21,231 nt of DNA. It comes from Helicobacteraceae bacterium. Lineage in GTDB: Bacteria > Campylobacterota > Campylobacteria > Campylobacterales > Helicobacteraceae. Below, one piece after another: positions 6,501 through 15,574 of the stretch. Each line of letters opens with the position of its first letter. Within the stretch, counting starts at the first letter, position 1. The position numbers and the translations under genes were made by a program. The stretch lies in assembly GCA_029258405.1 (NCBI GenBank), contig JARHYY010000126.1, positions 1-21,231 on the forward strand, given 5' to 3'. Below the pieces are notes generated by a model. It was not told the origin of the DNA and made no database searches. It saw only the letters and a program-made list of their open reading frames with translations.

Positions 6501-7847
6501 ATGAGTACGCATACACAAACAGTTGGAGATAGTGGGTTCATAGGTGTCTTGAGACGCTTTATTAAAAGTGAATCTTTTAGTGGTATTTTTCTTTTTATTT
6601 GTGCTGTATTAGCAATGATTGTTGCAAATTCCCCATTGAGTGATTTTTATAAACATTTATGGCATATTCAATTTGGATTTAGTTTTAATGGCATGCCTAT
6701 TGAATTACATTTAGAACATTGGATTAATGATGTTTTGATGTCTCTATTCTTTTTGGTTGTAGGGCTTGAAATTAAACGCGAATTGCTCTATGGTGCTTTA
6801 GCGAGTTTTAAAAAGGCTGCTTTTCCTGTTATTGCAGCAGTTGGTGGAATGGTTGTACCCGGATTAATTTATTATGTGCTCAATATGGGAACACCTTCTG
6901 TAAATGGTTTTGGTATCCCCATGGCAACAGATATTGCTTTTGCATTGGGGGTTATGCTTATGCTAGGTAGCCGTGTGCCCGTGGCATTAAAGGTATTTTT
7001 AGTGACTTTGGCTGTGGCTGATGATTTAGGGGCTATTATAGTCATTGCTATTTTCTATACAACAGGTTTAGCACTTGAATATCTTGGGCTTGCGGTGGCT
7101 ATTCTCATTATACTTATTATTATGGGTAAAATGGGTGTAAAGTCTCTTGTCCCTTATCTCATTCTAGGTGTGCCTTTGTGGTTAGCTGTTCATGCATGCG
7201 GTGTTCATGCAACTATTGCTGCTGTAGCCCTTGCTTTTACTATCCCAGCTGTAGCACGCGTAAAAACAACGGAATACCTTGCTCACAGTAATAGTTATTT
7301 AGAAATTATTAAAAATGAAGATCAAAACAGAGAAAGCGAGCTTTTAAGCGATGAGCAAACACATAAAGTTGGTGATATTATTAAAAAATCTCGCATGGTA
7401 CAATCACCTTTAGTAAGGCTTGAGCATGCTCTTTCTCCTTGGTCATCATATTTTATTATGCCTCTTTTTGCTTTTGCAAATGCGGGTGTGGAGATTGGCG
7501 ATTCAATTGATTTTGGAATTGATCATATTCTTTTGGGTATTGCTTGTGGCTTAATTATTGGAAAACCTGTGGGCATATTCTTGGCCACTTTTTTGGCTGA
7601 AAAATTGGGTATTGCATCTCGCCCTGATGGAGTAAGCTGGATAGATATTTTGGGTGCTGGAATGTTAGCAGGCATTGGATTTACCATGTCAATTTTTGTA
7701 ACTATGTTAGCGTTTAAGGGTTTAGATCCAGAGATAATGAAAGGATCTGTTGATCTCGCAAAACTTACAATCCTTTGTTCTTCACTTTTTGCTGGAGTGC
7801 TTGGTGCGATCTTTTTATTATTTGAATCAAAGATTACTCATCATTAA
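6501..7847 (+). CDS. nhaA: Na+/H+ antiporter NhaA
   Basis: This inner-membrane antiporter exchanges internal sodium for external protons and supports salt and alkaline tolerance. The 448 residues form about 12 membrane segments. Visible family residues are ATDIAF with D144, the catalytic pair DD at 174-175 in LAVADDLGAII, and K355 in LIIGKPVG; these match D133, D163/D164 and K300 of E. coli NhaA. Between about 255 and 308 there is a long charged loop (ending near SRMVQSPLVRLEHAL) that E. coli lacks and that is typical of the Helicobacter proteins. The Shine-Dalgarno AAGGATAGG precedes the ATG closely. It is probably cotranscribed with addA. Its last 14 bases overlap the convergent waaF 3' end. 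Confidence 0.97.
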   Translation: MSTHTQTVGDSGFIGVLRRFIKSESFSGIFLFICAVLAMIVANSPLSDFYKHLWHIQFGFSFNGMPIELHLEHWINDVLMSLFFLVVGLEIKRELLYGALASFKKAAFPVIAAVGGMVVPGLIYYVLNMGTPSVNGFGIPMATDIAFALGVMLMLGSRVPVALKVFLVTLAVADDLGAIIVIAIFYTTGLALEYLGLAVAILIILIIMGKMGVKSLVPYLILGVPLWLAVHACGVHATIAAVALAFTIPAVARVKTTEYLAHSNSYLEIIKNEDQNRESELLSDEQTHKVGDIIKKSRMVQSPLVRLEHALSPWSSYFIMPLFAFANAGVEIGDSIDFGIDHILLGIACGLIIGKPVGIFLATFLAEKLGIASRPDGVSWIDILGAGMLAGIGFTMSIFVTMLAFKGLDPEIMKGSVDLAKLTILCSSLFAGVLGAIFLLFESKITHH

Positions 7848-8814
7848 GAAAGTTCTGTGTCGCTGCAATGACTTTTGTGGCGTCAAGTTCTTCCATGCAG
7901 GCATGATGCTTCAAGGGGCAGATTCTTTTCTTGCATGGAGAGCATGATAGGTTTTTTGATATAAGTGCTGCCTTAGCTTTCCATGGTGATGTTTCAGTGG
8001 GGTCTGTTGGTCCAAAGATGGCAACAATGGGCACTTGGAGTGCAGCAGCGATATGCATGGGTCCGCTATCATTCGTGATGAATACATTTAAGCTAGCGAT
8101 AATATCTGTAAGTTCTTGCAGGGATGTTTTTCCTGTGAGGTTCATGAGATGGGGGTATTTTTTTAAAGAGGTGCTTATTTCATGGTTGGTTGCTCTGTCT
8201 TCTTGCCCGCCAAAAAGAATTACTCCATAACCATATTCAAGGAGTATTTGGGTGGTTTGCATAAAATGGGCTTTACTCCATCGTTTTGCACTACCAAAAG
8301 CACCTCCTGTATTAATCCCGATATTGATTTTTGCGGGCAATGTTATTGAATGTGGGGCTGTGTAGAGATAGAGCGGTGGTGGTAGCTCTGAAGGAATATT
8401 GAGGCTTGTAAGCAAATGGTAATATCGTTGCACCTGGTGCATATTTTTTTGTGTAGCAATAGCATGGGTAAGCAGAAAACCTCGACATTCTTTTTTGTAG
8501 CCTATACGCATTTTAGAACCGCTCATAAAGAGCAAAAGAGCAGAAAGAAAATTATTTTGCAAGGTGAAGCTTAAATCATGTGTTCTTATTTGTTGAGCAA
8601 GCTGATAAAGACGATAAATCCGACACCAAAATTGTTTGCTATCATCTACAATGGTATTAGCATGCACAAAGTTTCTTGAGAGTAGGCTCATGCACGATTT
8701 GGGACCTACGAGGGTAAAGGAAGCATGGGGATAATGTTTTTTGAGCTCTTCAAGAAATGGAGTTGCCATAACAGTATCACCTATCCAGTTTGGAAGGCGT
8801 ATGAGGATTTTCAT
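7834..8814 (-). CDS. waaF: ADP-heptose:LPS heptosyltransferase II, WaaF
   Basis: This is a cytoplasmic-face GT-B glycosyltransferase of family GT9 that adds the second heptose to the LPS inner core. The 326 residues begin MKILIRLPNWIGDTVMATPF, the usual WaaF start. They contain GAFGSAKRW (171-179), NDSGPMHIAAAL (248-259) and FGPTDPTETSPW (267-278), which form the ADP-heptose pocket. The C-terminal cysteine cluster CSPC-x4-C-x6-C (291, 294, 299, 306) is the conserved WaaF signature, which favours it over WaaC. AAGG lies seven bases before the ATG. It is divergent from hisS, an arrangement I recall from H. pylori (HP1191-HP1190). Confidence 0.94.
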   Translation of the reverse strand: MKILIRLPNWIGDTVMATPFLEELKKHYPHASFTLVGPKSCMSLLSRNFVHANTIVDDSKQFWCRIYRLYQLAQQIRTHDLSFTLQNNFLSALLLFMSGSKMRIGYKKECRGFLLTHAIATQKNMHQVQRYYHLLTSLNIPSELPPPLYLYTAPHSITLPAKINIGINTGGAFGSAKRWSKAHFMQTTQILLEYGYGVILFGGQEDRATNHEISTSLKKYPHLMNLTGKTSLQELTDIIASLNVFITNDSGPMHIAAALQVPIVAIFGPTDPTETSPWKAKAALISKNLSCSPCKKRICPLKHHACMEELDATKVIAATQNFLNDE

Positions 8815-8882
8815 ATTTGTACCTTAAGATGTAATATGAATATTATATATAAAAATAGTTGATAATTTTATAAGGAAATAAA
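8815..8882. promoter_or_regulatory. Divergent waaF/hisS promoter region
   Basis: These 68 bases must serve both genes. For waaF, the minus strand carries TATAAT (complement of 8842-8847), 27 bases before the start codon, followed by AAGG. For hisS, a run of TATATA-type sequence around 8843-8850 could serve as the -10 region, and AAGGA at 8872-8876 is the Shine-Dalgarno. The two promoters would overlap or nearly overlap. Confidence 0.45.
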
Positions 8883-10187
8883 ATGGACAGATTTGTAATA
8901 ACGCCAAGAGTATTGAGTGGTTTTAGGGATTATCTTCCCGAAGATGCTTTAGCAAAAGAGAATCTCTTATTAAAGCTTATTCCTATTTTTAGGAGTTTTG
9001 GTTTTTTGCCTATCGAAACGCCACATTTAGAATATGCTGATATTCTTCTAAAACAAGGAAGTGATGAAATTCAAAAACAGCTCTATAGATTCTGTGATAA
9101 TGGAGGGAGAGATGTTGCTTTGAGATTTGATCTTACTGTTCCTCTAGCTCGATATGTAACACAACATAAACAAGAGCTAGGTTTGCCTTTTAAGCGTTAT
9201 GCCATAGGTAGTGTTTTTCGTGGAGAAAAAGCACAAAAAGGTCGTTATAGAGAATTTACACAATGTGATTTTGATTTTATTGGGAGTGATTGTATAGTAT
9301 GTGATGCAGAAATTGCACAAATAATCTATATGTCTTTAGAGGCATTAAATGTTGGTGAGTTTCAGATATGTGTTAATAATCGTAAAATTCTTAATGGCAT
9401 TGCACAAATGCTTGGGGTAGAGCAAAATATTAATGATATACTAAGGATTATTGATAAGCTTGATAAAATTGGTAAAGATGGTGTATATGATTCATTGGAG
9501 CAGCTGCATTTAAAGAAACAGGTTATTGATGATTTGCTTTCTTTTATTTGTTTAGAGGCAGAAAACAATAAGGGAGATTTTCTTGATTCACTGTTAGCTC
9601 AAAATCGCACTCATGAATGTTTTGTGCAAGGATTAAAAGAGCTTAAAGAGTTTTTCTTGATCCTTGAATCATTGCCACTCAAAGAAGAGTGCTTTAAAAT
9701 ATCGTTTTGTATTGCTCGTGGGCTTGGTTATTATACAGGAATAGTATATGAAACATTTTTAAAATCTATGTATTCTCTTGGTAGTATTTGCTCTGGTGGT
9801 CGTTATGATAATTTAACACAAAATTTTTCTAAAGAAAAAATGAGCGGTGTTGGTGCTTCTATTGGGATAGATCGTCTTTTAGTTGCCTTAAAACAGCATG
9901 CAATACAGCAAAATGCAAAAATACTCATTGTTTGCATGGATGATAATTGTTTTTTGTATGGCAATAAAGTAGCCTCTTTGATTCGTTCATCTGAAAAAGT
10001 TGTTGAGCTCTATCCAGAAGCAGTAAAACTTAAAAAATCCTTATCTTATGCAAATATGAGAGGTTTTGAATATGTGGTTATTATAGGGAGCGAAGAGCTT
10101 CAGGCTTCTAAGGTAACTATTAAAAATCTCCGAACAAGCCAGCAACAATTATTGGATATAAACAGTATTGGGGAGTATTTTTATTGA
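8883..10187 (+). CDS. hisS: Histidyl-tRNA synthetase
   Basis: This class II synthetase charges tRNA-His. The 434 residues begin with PRVLSGFRDYLPEDA (8-22). RFDLTVPLARYV (81-92) belongs to the catalytic core. Motif 2 is FRGEKAQKGRYREFTQCD (112-129), with the ATP-binding R113. The two histidine-specific stretches are RGLGYYTG (279-286) and GGRYDNL (305-311). Motif 3 is GVGASIGIDRL (322-332). The C-terminal anticodon-binding domain runs from about 342 to 434. Length is normal for the family. AAGGA at 8872-8876 precedes the ATG. The stop overlaps the convergent cysS 3' end by seven bases, so there is no room for a conventional terminator between them. Confidence 0.97.
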   Translation: MDRFVITPRVLSGFRDYLPEDALAKENLLLKLIPIFRSFGFLPIETPHLEYADILLKQGSDEIQKQLYRFCDNGGRDVALRFDLTVPLARYVTQHKQELGLPFKRYAIGSVFRGEKAQKGRYREFTQCDFDFIGSDCIVCDAEIAQIIYMSLEALNVGEFQICVNNRKILNGIAQMLGVEQNINDILRIIDKLDKIGKDGVYDSLEQLHLKKQVIDDLLSFICLEAENNKGDFLDSLLAQNRTHECFVQGLKELKEFFLILESLPLKEECFKISFCIARGLGYYTGIVYETFLKSMYSLGSICSGGRYDNLTQNFSKEKMSGVGASIGIDRLLVALKQHAIQQNAKILIVCMDDNCFLYGNKVASLIRSSEKVVELYPEAVKLKKSLSYANMRGFEYVVIIGSEELQASKVTIKNLRTSQQQLLDINSIGEYFY

Positions 10188-11614
10188 ATTTGCATTTTTT
10201 CCCAAATTGTTCCATTGGGTGTGTCAAGCAAGGTTATGCCTTCTTGGTGCAGCATGTTTCTTATTTCATCAGCTTTTTTAAAATCTTTTTCTTTTTTTGC
10301 ATTGATTCGTTTTTGTATCAGCTCTTGTATCTTTTCTCTTTGGTTTGAGCTTACCCCTTGTTGAAAATACGCTATTGTATCATGGTTACAAATACCAAGT
10401 AATTGAGAGATTTCTTCAAAAATATGTACAATATCATTCTTTAGGGTTTTATCTTTAGGGTTTTTATCGAGTTTTTCATTGGAGGCATGAATATATTCAT
10501 CAATAACACTAAGTGCAACTGAAATATTGAGGTCATCTCTTAAGGCATCTCTAAATTTTTTTTTAAAATCATTAAAAAAAATTGTTGGTTGCCCTTGTGT
10601 CTTTATGTTGTCTATACGCTTTTTAAGTCGATATATTCTGTCAAGCCTCTTTTTTGAAACCATTAAATCAAAGGTAGAAAAATTAAGCGTGGCTCTATAA
10701 TGCGTACTTAAAAGATAAAAGCGCAATGTTTCCCCATCATATTCTTTAAGTGCATCTTTAATAAAAAAACTATTACCGAGGGATTTGCTCATTTTTTCTT
10801 CATTTATTGTTACAAATCCATTATGGATCCAATATTTTGCAATTTCTCTCCCTGTGGCACATCGTGTTTGGGAGGCTTCATTTTCATGATGGGGAAAAAT
10901 CAAATCGCTTCCACCTGCATGAATATCAATTGCACATTCACAATGAGTATGAAAATATTTTTCAACCATAGCACTGCATTCAATATGCCAACCCGGCCTA
11001 CCTTTGCCAAAAGGCGATTCATAGCCTATATCTTCTCTACCCTTATAGCTTTTCCATAGGACAAAATCTCGTATATCCTTTTTTTCTTTGTTAATTTCTA
11101 TTCTATTTACTAAATCTTTTATATATTCATACCTATTGCTTATGCTACCATATTTATTATCTTTATTGACATTAAAATAAATATCTCCATTACTTATTTG
11201 ATAGGCACAGCCTTTATGGAGTAGAGTTTGTATCATAAGGTAAATTTCATCAAGTGATTCTGTTGCCTTTGGCTCTTTGTCTGCTCGTTTGACATATAAA
11301 GAATCCATATCTTTGAGATAAGAGCTAATGTAATGATCAGTAATGCTCTCTATGGATTTTCCTGTTTGGATACTTTTTTTGATAATTTTATCATCAATAT
11401 CGGTAAAATTTTTTATGAAAATAACTCTATAACCTTCTGCTTCAAAAAGTCTCCTCCATAAATCAAAAACAATAGCACTTCTTGCATGCCCTAGATGTGC
11501 ATCATCATACACAGTTGGTCCGCAAACATAAATGCTTACTTCCCCTTGCTTGAGAGGGGTAAAGTCTTGATTTTTTGTTGTAGAGCTATCAAAAATTTTA
11601 ATTTTTTCACTCAT
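10181..11614 (-). CDS. cysS: Cysteinyl-tRNA synthetase
   Basis: This monomeric class I synthetase charges tRNA-Cys. The 477 residues show CGPTVYDDAHLGHAR (31-45), which includes the HIGH-like HLGH, and KMSKS at 274-278. The zinc ligands that select cysteine are all present: C31, C213 in WHIECSAM, H242 and E246 in FPHHENE. A helical C-terminal domain rich in lysine follows, ending in the KKADEIRNML helix and a short tail. It starts 18 bases after murJ stops, with AAGGA before the ATG, so it is probably translated from the murJ transcript. I recall the same pairing in H. pylori (HP0885-HP0886). Confidence 0.97.
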   Translation of the reverse strand: MSEKIKIFDSSTTKNQDFTPLKQGEVSIYVCGPTVYDDAHLGHARSAIVFDLWRRLFEAEGYRVIFIKNFTDIDDKIIKKSIQTGKSIESITDHYISSYLKDMDSLYVKRADKEPKATESLDEIYLMIQTLLHKGCAYQISNGDIYFNVNKDNKYGSISNRYEYIKDLVNRIEINKEKKDIRDFVLWKSYKGREDIGYESPFGKGRPGWHIECSAMVEKYFHTHCECAIDIHAGGSDLIFPHHENEASQTRCATGREIAKYWIHNGFVTINEEKMSKSLGNSFFIKDALKEYDGETLRFYLLSTHYRATLNFSTFDLMVSKKRLDRIYRLKKRIDNIKTQGQPTIFFNDFKKKFRDALRDDLNISVALSVIDEYIHASNEKLDKNPKDKTLKNDIVHIFEEISQLLGICNHDTIAYFQQGVSSNQREKIQELIQKRINAKKEKDFKKADEIRNMLHQEGITLLDTPNGTIWEKMQIQ

Positions 11615-11632
11615 TGATATTCCTTAAAGAGT

Positions 11633-13057
11633 TTAAGATAAGTTCATATATAGTTTTTCTATCCCCCATTTAATACCTATTAAAATGGGGACTTCAGCAA
11701 TAATACAGCTCATAAGAATAAGCCAATGTTTTTTATCTGCAATTATAGCCCAAAACCTATAAAAACCAAAAGCCTTAATACTCCAATAAAGTAGTGCCAC
11801 ACCACTTAAAGAGCCCGCAAGAGCTAAGCCAACAGCCTCATACTTCCACATGAGAATTAATGAGCAAACAGTACCAACTAACAGGGACTTGATAGAGATT
11901 TGAGCAGCAAGCATTTGTTGGTGGTGAGAATAGAGCCACAATGAAAATATTTTTGCAAGTCCAAAAGGGAGCAAGCCTATAAGATACATAGCAAGTATTA
12001 TGCCTGTTTGCATAGTGTCTGTATGACTAAAATTGCCCCTTTCAAATAAAATCCAAATAATTTCTTGAGATAAAACTATTCCCCCAACACTGCACAATAA
12101 AAGAATAATGAATAAAAACCAAAAAGCACTTTTAAGCTGTTTGAGTGCTTCAGTAATATTATTATTTTTGATAGCCTTTAGCACAACAGGATATAATGCT
12201 ATTGAAGTGGCAATAGCAAAAAGAGCAAGAGGAAGCTGAAAAATGCGGTTTGCATAATAGAGATATGAAATGCTCCCTGTATTTAAAAATGATGCAAGCT
12301 GTATATCAATAAGTGAAGCAATTTGCACTGTTGAGCCACCAAGAATAGCTGGAAAAAATTGTGAATAAAATTTTCGTGTATCCTTTTTGAGCTGTTCTTT
12401 TTTGCCCTTGAGAAAGAAAAAGCCTACATACAGCAGGCGACAAAATCCTAACTTCTTAAGGGGGTAAATATGAATTATAATTTGTATCAAACCACCTATA
12501 AGGGTTGCATAGCTAAGCCATATTACTATATCAAGGGCTGATTGTTGTATGCTAAGCAACAAGGAGATAATCATTGCAAGATTTAAAAACATTGTTGAAT
12601 AAGCTGCGGCAAGAAAATTATTTTTATACTGAAGCATAGAACCAAATAGGGTAACTATAAAAATCAAAGGTAAGTACCAAAAATTGATAGTTAACAGAGT
12701 TGATACAATTTCGTTTTCTTCATCATTTAAGCCTACAGCAAGTATTTTTGCAACATAGGGGGCAAAGAGTGTTATTAATAATGATAATGTGATAATAAAT
12801 AATAACAGATTAAAACCTACATTAACACATAATGCCCCCTTGTATCGAGCGTTGCTAAGGCTTGGCAGAAAAGCTTGGCTAAAAGCTCCTTCTGCAAAGA
12901 TTCTCCGAAAGAGATTAGGAATCTTAAATGCTATAAGAAATAAATCGCTATAAATACTTGCCCCAAGTATTCCGCTCATAGTGAGATCACGAAAGAAACC
13001 CGTAATTCTTGAGCATAAAATACCCCCACTGTTGGTAAAAAATCCTTTTATAAACAA
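11633..13057 (-). CDS. murJ: Lipid II flippase MurJ (MviN)
   Basis: This inner-membrane MOP-family flippase moves lipid II across the membrane for peptidoglycan assembly. The 474 residues are hydrophobic throughout, with about 13 or 14 predicted membrane segments. The N-terminus TNSGGILCSRITGFFRDL and the stretch PNLFRRIFAEGAFSQAFLPS are MurJ hallmarks; the latter holds the essential arginines of the central cavity. YYANRIFQLPLALFAIA, near the middle, is equally typical. The start codon is TTG at 13057. It aligns with the N-terminus I recall for H. pylori MurJ, and GGAG lies five bases upstream, whereas the nearby ATG at about 13068 is in another frame that stops at once. It is followed by cysS. 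Confidence 0.95.
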   Translation of the reverse strand: MFIKGFFTNSGGILCSRITGFFRDLTMSGILGASIYSDLFLIAFKIPNLFRRIFAEGAFSQAFLPSLSNARYKGALCVNVGFNLLLFIITLSLLITLFAPYVAKILAVGLNDEENEIVSTLLTINFWYLPLIFIVTLFGSMLQYKNNFLAAAYSTMFLNLAMIISLLLSIQQSALDIVIWLSYATLIGGLIQIIIHIYPLKKLGFCRLLYVGFFFLKGKKEQLKKDTRKFYSQFFPAILGGSTVQIASLIDIQLASFLNTGSISYLYYANRIFQLPLALFAIATSIALYPVVLKAIKNNNITEALKQLKSAFWFLFIILLLCSVGGIVLSQEIIWILFERGNFSHTDTMQTGIILAMYLIGLLPFGLAKIFSLWLYSHHQQMLAAQISIKSLLVGTVCSLILMWKYEAVGLALAGSLSGVALLYWSIKAFGFYRFWAIIADKKHWLILMSCIIAEVPILIGIKWGIEKLYMNLS

Positions 13058-13062
13058 AAAAA

Positions 13063-13118
13063 CTCCATATACTTAAGCTACTTTAAGTAAATATTGATAT
13101 ATTTAAAATATTTTAGCA
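13063..13118 (-). promoter_or_regulatory. murJ promoter, leader hairpin and Shine-Dalgarno
   Basis: On the minus strand, TGCTAAAAT (13110-13118) is an extended -10-like box with one mismatch, placing the start near 13103. The leader contains a perfect 7-bp inverted repeat, TACTTAA-GCTACT-TTAAGTA on the minus strand (13070-13089). It ends three bases before the GGAG (13063-13066) that serves the TTG start. The repeat could be a small hairpin that affects ribosome access or a protein site; neither is shown. Confidence 0.45.
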
Positions 13119-13166
13119 TATATAATTTTAAGTTATTATTGTAGCTTGTTTGCTTAATGTATTGTT

Positions 13167-13200
13167 TGATATAATTACATGAGACAAAATACATAAAGGA
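13167..13200 (+). promoter_or_regulatory. fapA promoter and start-deciding ribosome site
   Basis: TGATATAAT (13167-13175) is a perfect extended -10 box, giving a transcript start near 13182. AAAGGA at 13195-13200 abuts the TTG at 13201 but lies six bases before the in-frame GTG at 13207, so it favours GTG as the initiator. The promoter probably serves the whole downstream run. Confidence 0.65.
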
Positions 13201-13206
13201 TTGAAT

Positions 13207-14991
13207 GTGTCAGAGGTTGTTTTTAGCCCAGTATCTGTTCCAGATTGCAACTCTCCTTCTCAAGAAGTTTTAAAGGTTGCTCTTGCACGAGATATTGATG
13301 AAAGATTGCTAGAAGCTCGTCTTAAAAGGGTTTATTATCTTATAACATTAAGCGGTAAGCCACCAAGGGAGCTTATCCCAGAAGAGCTTCCATTTTTAGA
13401 TGATGAGGGTTTTTTATTGCAGCATGATTTAGTGATAGAACAACGTTATTTTATTGTGATTGATTTGGCTCCGCGTTATACATATCACTTTTCTTTGACG
13501 CTTAGTCCAAATGGTAGAGAATTATACTTTCGTATTGCACAAGGTTCTAAGATAAATAGAGATGAAGTAACTATTAAAAAACTTTTTGAGCGCATTCGCA
13601 TACAAAAAGCCGATATGCATGTATTAATACGCGATGAAAAAACTGAATATCAGCGATTGAGAACATTTATACAATCTTTGCCCGATGAGAAATTTTTAAG
13701 CAAATCACATGAGTTTTTATTAGCTAAAAGCATTGGTGGCTTGGCAATGATTGAGCCACATTTAGAGGAAGCTGTTGCACTTACATCGAATAGAAAATAT
13801 AGGCTTATCCCTAAAGACCAGCTTATCGCAACTTTTTTTAAAGGACAAGCAGGAGAAGCAGCAAGAGACTGCTTGGGTCGATTCATTGCACCTGCTGAAC
13901 CAACTCAAAACGCAGAATCACCCATAATACCAGATGAAACCATACGAGTAGATGATGATGACTCTAGCATTAAATACTATGCAAAAGAGGCAGGTTATAT
14001 TGTTTATGATAACAATAAACTTTCTATTGCACAAAAAATAAAAATTAAAAATGCTTCTAGCACATCGGTTGGAAACCTTATGGGAGGGCTTAATACTTCT
14101 ACGCATATTACTATTAGTAGCACTGATATATTACAAGATGCTGTGGGCGAGGGAATGGTTATTGAAGCTGGAACGATTGAGATTGTAGGGAATGTTGGAA
14201 ATAAGGCTATTATTCGAGCAAATAAAGTGATTATTAAAGGGCAAACGCATCAAAACTCACAAATTTTTGCTGATTATGCTGATGTTGGTATTCATAAAGG
14301 ACTTGTCATTGCTGATACTTTATTTATTAATCGCCTTGAAGCAGGGATAGCAAAGGGTGATAATGTGAAAATAAATAATGCTTATGGAGGCAAGAGCTAT
14401 GGGGAGAACTTGCAAATTCTTACCTTGCATTCTAATCATCAGGCTTATGCTGGAACAAGCGTTACAGTAAATGCTCTCAAAGGCGAAGATAATAAATTTA
14501 TTCTGTGTGCCAATGCTGCACCTAAAAAAGAAGTAAAATATCAAGCCTTTTTAGTAGCAAAAAAACAATGCATACAACAGCTTGCAGAAAAACAGAGAAT
14601 CTACACAACAGAACTTGCAGAAATAAAAAAACTTCAACCTCTTGTAAAGCAAATAAAAGAGGATATCGCAAATAAAAATGTAGTTCGTGCAAAAATTATG
14701 CAAGAGCAAGCTCGTAACTATCGAAAACTTATCCATTTTGTGCAACAACTTAAAAAAGAAATTAATTCCTTATCGCAAAAACTAGAAAAAATTAATAATG
14801 AAATAATGAAGTTCGAAGAAAATATTAATGAAGCTTTTGTACTTATTAAGTCTGGCTGGAATGGGTATAATGAAGTGCGATTAAAAAAGCTTTTTGAAGA
14901 AAGTGATATTGTGATGAATCCTTATCCTGGAAAAGATGGTCCAAGAGTCCATCTTGATGAAGGTGGAAATATATTAATAAGTACAAAGTAA
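13207..14991 (+). CDS. FapA-like DUF342 protein
   Basis: This is a large soluble protein of the DUF342/FapA family; its biochemical role in Helicobacter is not established. From the GTG start it has 594 residues. There is an N-terminal alpha/beta region (about 1-270) and a flexible acidic stretch with DDDD. Repeated beta-strand turns follow (about 300-440), with GEGMVIEAG, NVGNKAIIRANKVIIKG and DVGIHKGLVIADTLFINRLEAGIAKG; these look like a right-handed beta-helix. A long Lys/Glu-rich coiled coil (about 450-550) precedes a short C-terminal tail. In Vibrio, FapA acts in polar flagellar assembly. Here the neighbours are ruvA and cell-wall genes, with no flagellar gene visible, so that role is only suggestive. 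A TTG two codons upstream is an alternative start but touches the Shine-Dalgarno. Confidence 0.82.
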   Translation: MSEVVFSPVSVPDCNSPSQEVLKVALARDIDERLLEARLKRVYYLITLSGKPPRELIPEELPFLDDEGFLLQHDLVIEQRYFIVIDLAPRYTYHFSLTLSPNGRELYFRIAQGSKINRDEVTIKKLFERIRIQKADMHVLIRDEKTEYQRLRTFIQSLPDEKFLSKSHEFLLAKSIGGLAMIEPHLEEAVALTSNRKYRLIPKDQLIATFFKGQAGEAARDCLGRFIAPAEPTQNAESPIIPDETIRVDDDDSSIKYYAKEAGYIVYDNNKLSIAQKIKIKNASSTSVGNLMGGLNTSTHITISSTDILQDAVGEGMVIEAGTIEIVGNVGNKAIIRANKVIIKGQTHQNSQIFADYADVGIHKGLVIADTLFINRLEAGIAKGDNVKINNAYGGKSYGENLQILTLHSNHQAYAGTSVTVNALKGEDNKFILCANAAPKKEVKYQAFLVAKKQCIQQLAEKQRIYTTELAEIKKLQPLVKQIKEDIANKNVVRAKIMQEQARNYRKLIHFVQQLKKEINSLSQKLEKINNEIMKFEENINEAFVLIKSGWNGYNEVRLKKLFEESDIVMNPYPGKDGPRVHLDEGGNILISTK

Positions 14992-15001
14992 AGCAATATT
15001 A

Positions 15002-15544
15002 ATGATAGTAGGTATTGAAGGGGATATTATATATAAAGGTGCAACAACTTTATGGATTAAATGTCATGGGATTGTGTATGAAGTTTTTGTTTCTCTACAA
15101 ACAATGCTTCATATTTGTGAAGAAAGTATTTTTCTTTTTATTTCACAAATAATAAGAGAAGATAATATAACACTTTATGGTTTTAGAGAAAAAAAAGAAA
15201 AAGACTTTTTTGAACGAATAATCAAAATAAATGGGATTGGACCAAAAGTTGCCCTAGCTATTTTATCAACATATACACCCGATGAATTTCTAGCTATGGT
15301 GCATTCAAAAGATGTGCTATCATTGCAAAAAGTACCCGGACTTGGACCTAAAATTGTAAATAGAATTATTGTAGAGCTTGATGGTGATAAATTAAACCTT
15401 GATAGTGAAGCTTCGCATAAGATTCAAGCGTTTATGGCTCTTGAATCATTAGGTTTCAAAACAGAAAAGATTCAAGATATTCTTACACAGATAGATTCTA
15501 AAAATACTGAAGAAATAATAAGGCAAGCTCTTAAAAAATTATGA
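15002..15544 (+). CDS. ruvA: Holliday junction branch-migration protein RuvA
   Basis: RuvA tetramers bind four-way junctions and load the RuvB motor. The 180 residues match the three-domain layout: an OB fold at 1-64 beginning MIVGIEGDI, two helix-hairpin-helix motifs with INGIGPKVALAIL (76-88) and VPGLGPKIVNRIIVEL (111-126), and a C-terminal three-helix domain at about 137-180 that contacts RuvB. The OB fold is somewhat diverged at about 30-50. There is no convincing Shine-Dalgarno, and the ATG lies 10 bases after the fapA stop, so translation probably depends on the upstream gene. Neither ruvB nor ruvC is in the window. Confidence 0.95.
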   Translation: MIVGIEGDIIYKGATTLWIKCHGIVYEVFVSLQTMLHICEESIFLFISQIIREDNITLYGFREKKEKDFFERIIKINGIGPKVALAILSTYTPDEFLAMVHSKDVLSLQKVPGLGPKIVNRIIVELDGDKLNLDSEASHKIQAFMALESLGFKTEKIQDILTQIDSKNTEEIIRQALKKL

Positions 15545-15574
15545 TATTTAATTATCCATTGAAATAAGAGGAGC

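Noticed and set aside
7931..8230. Plus-strand frame of 99 residues opposite waaF
   Set aside because: WaaF on the minus strand has full family motifs through this stretch; the plus frame has none.
13201..13206. TTG at 13201 as the start of the FapA-like gene
   Set aside because: The AAAGGA site directly touches it; GTG at 13207 has the correct six-base spacing.
13650..14748. Four minus-strand frames of 62-78 residues opposite the FapA-like gene
   Set aside because: They are compositional shadows of the long plus-strand frame, with no ribosome sites or domains.
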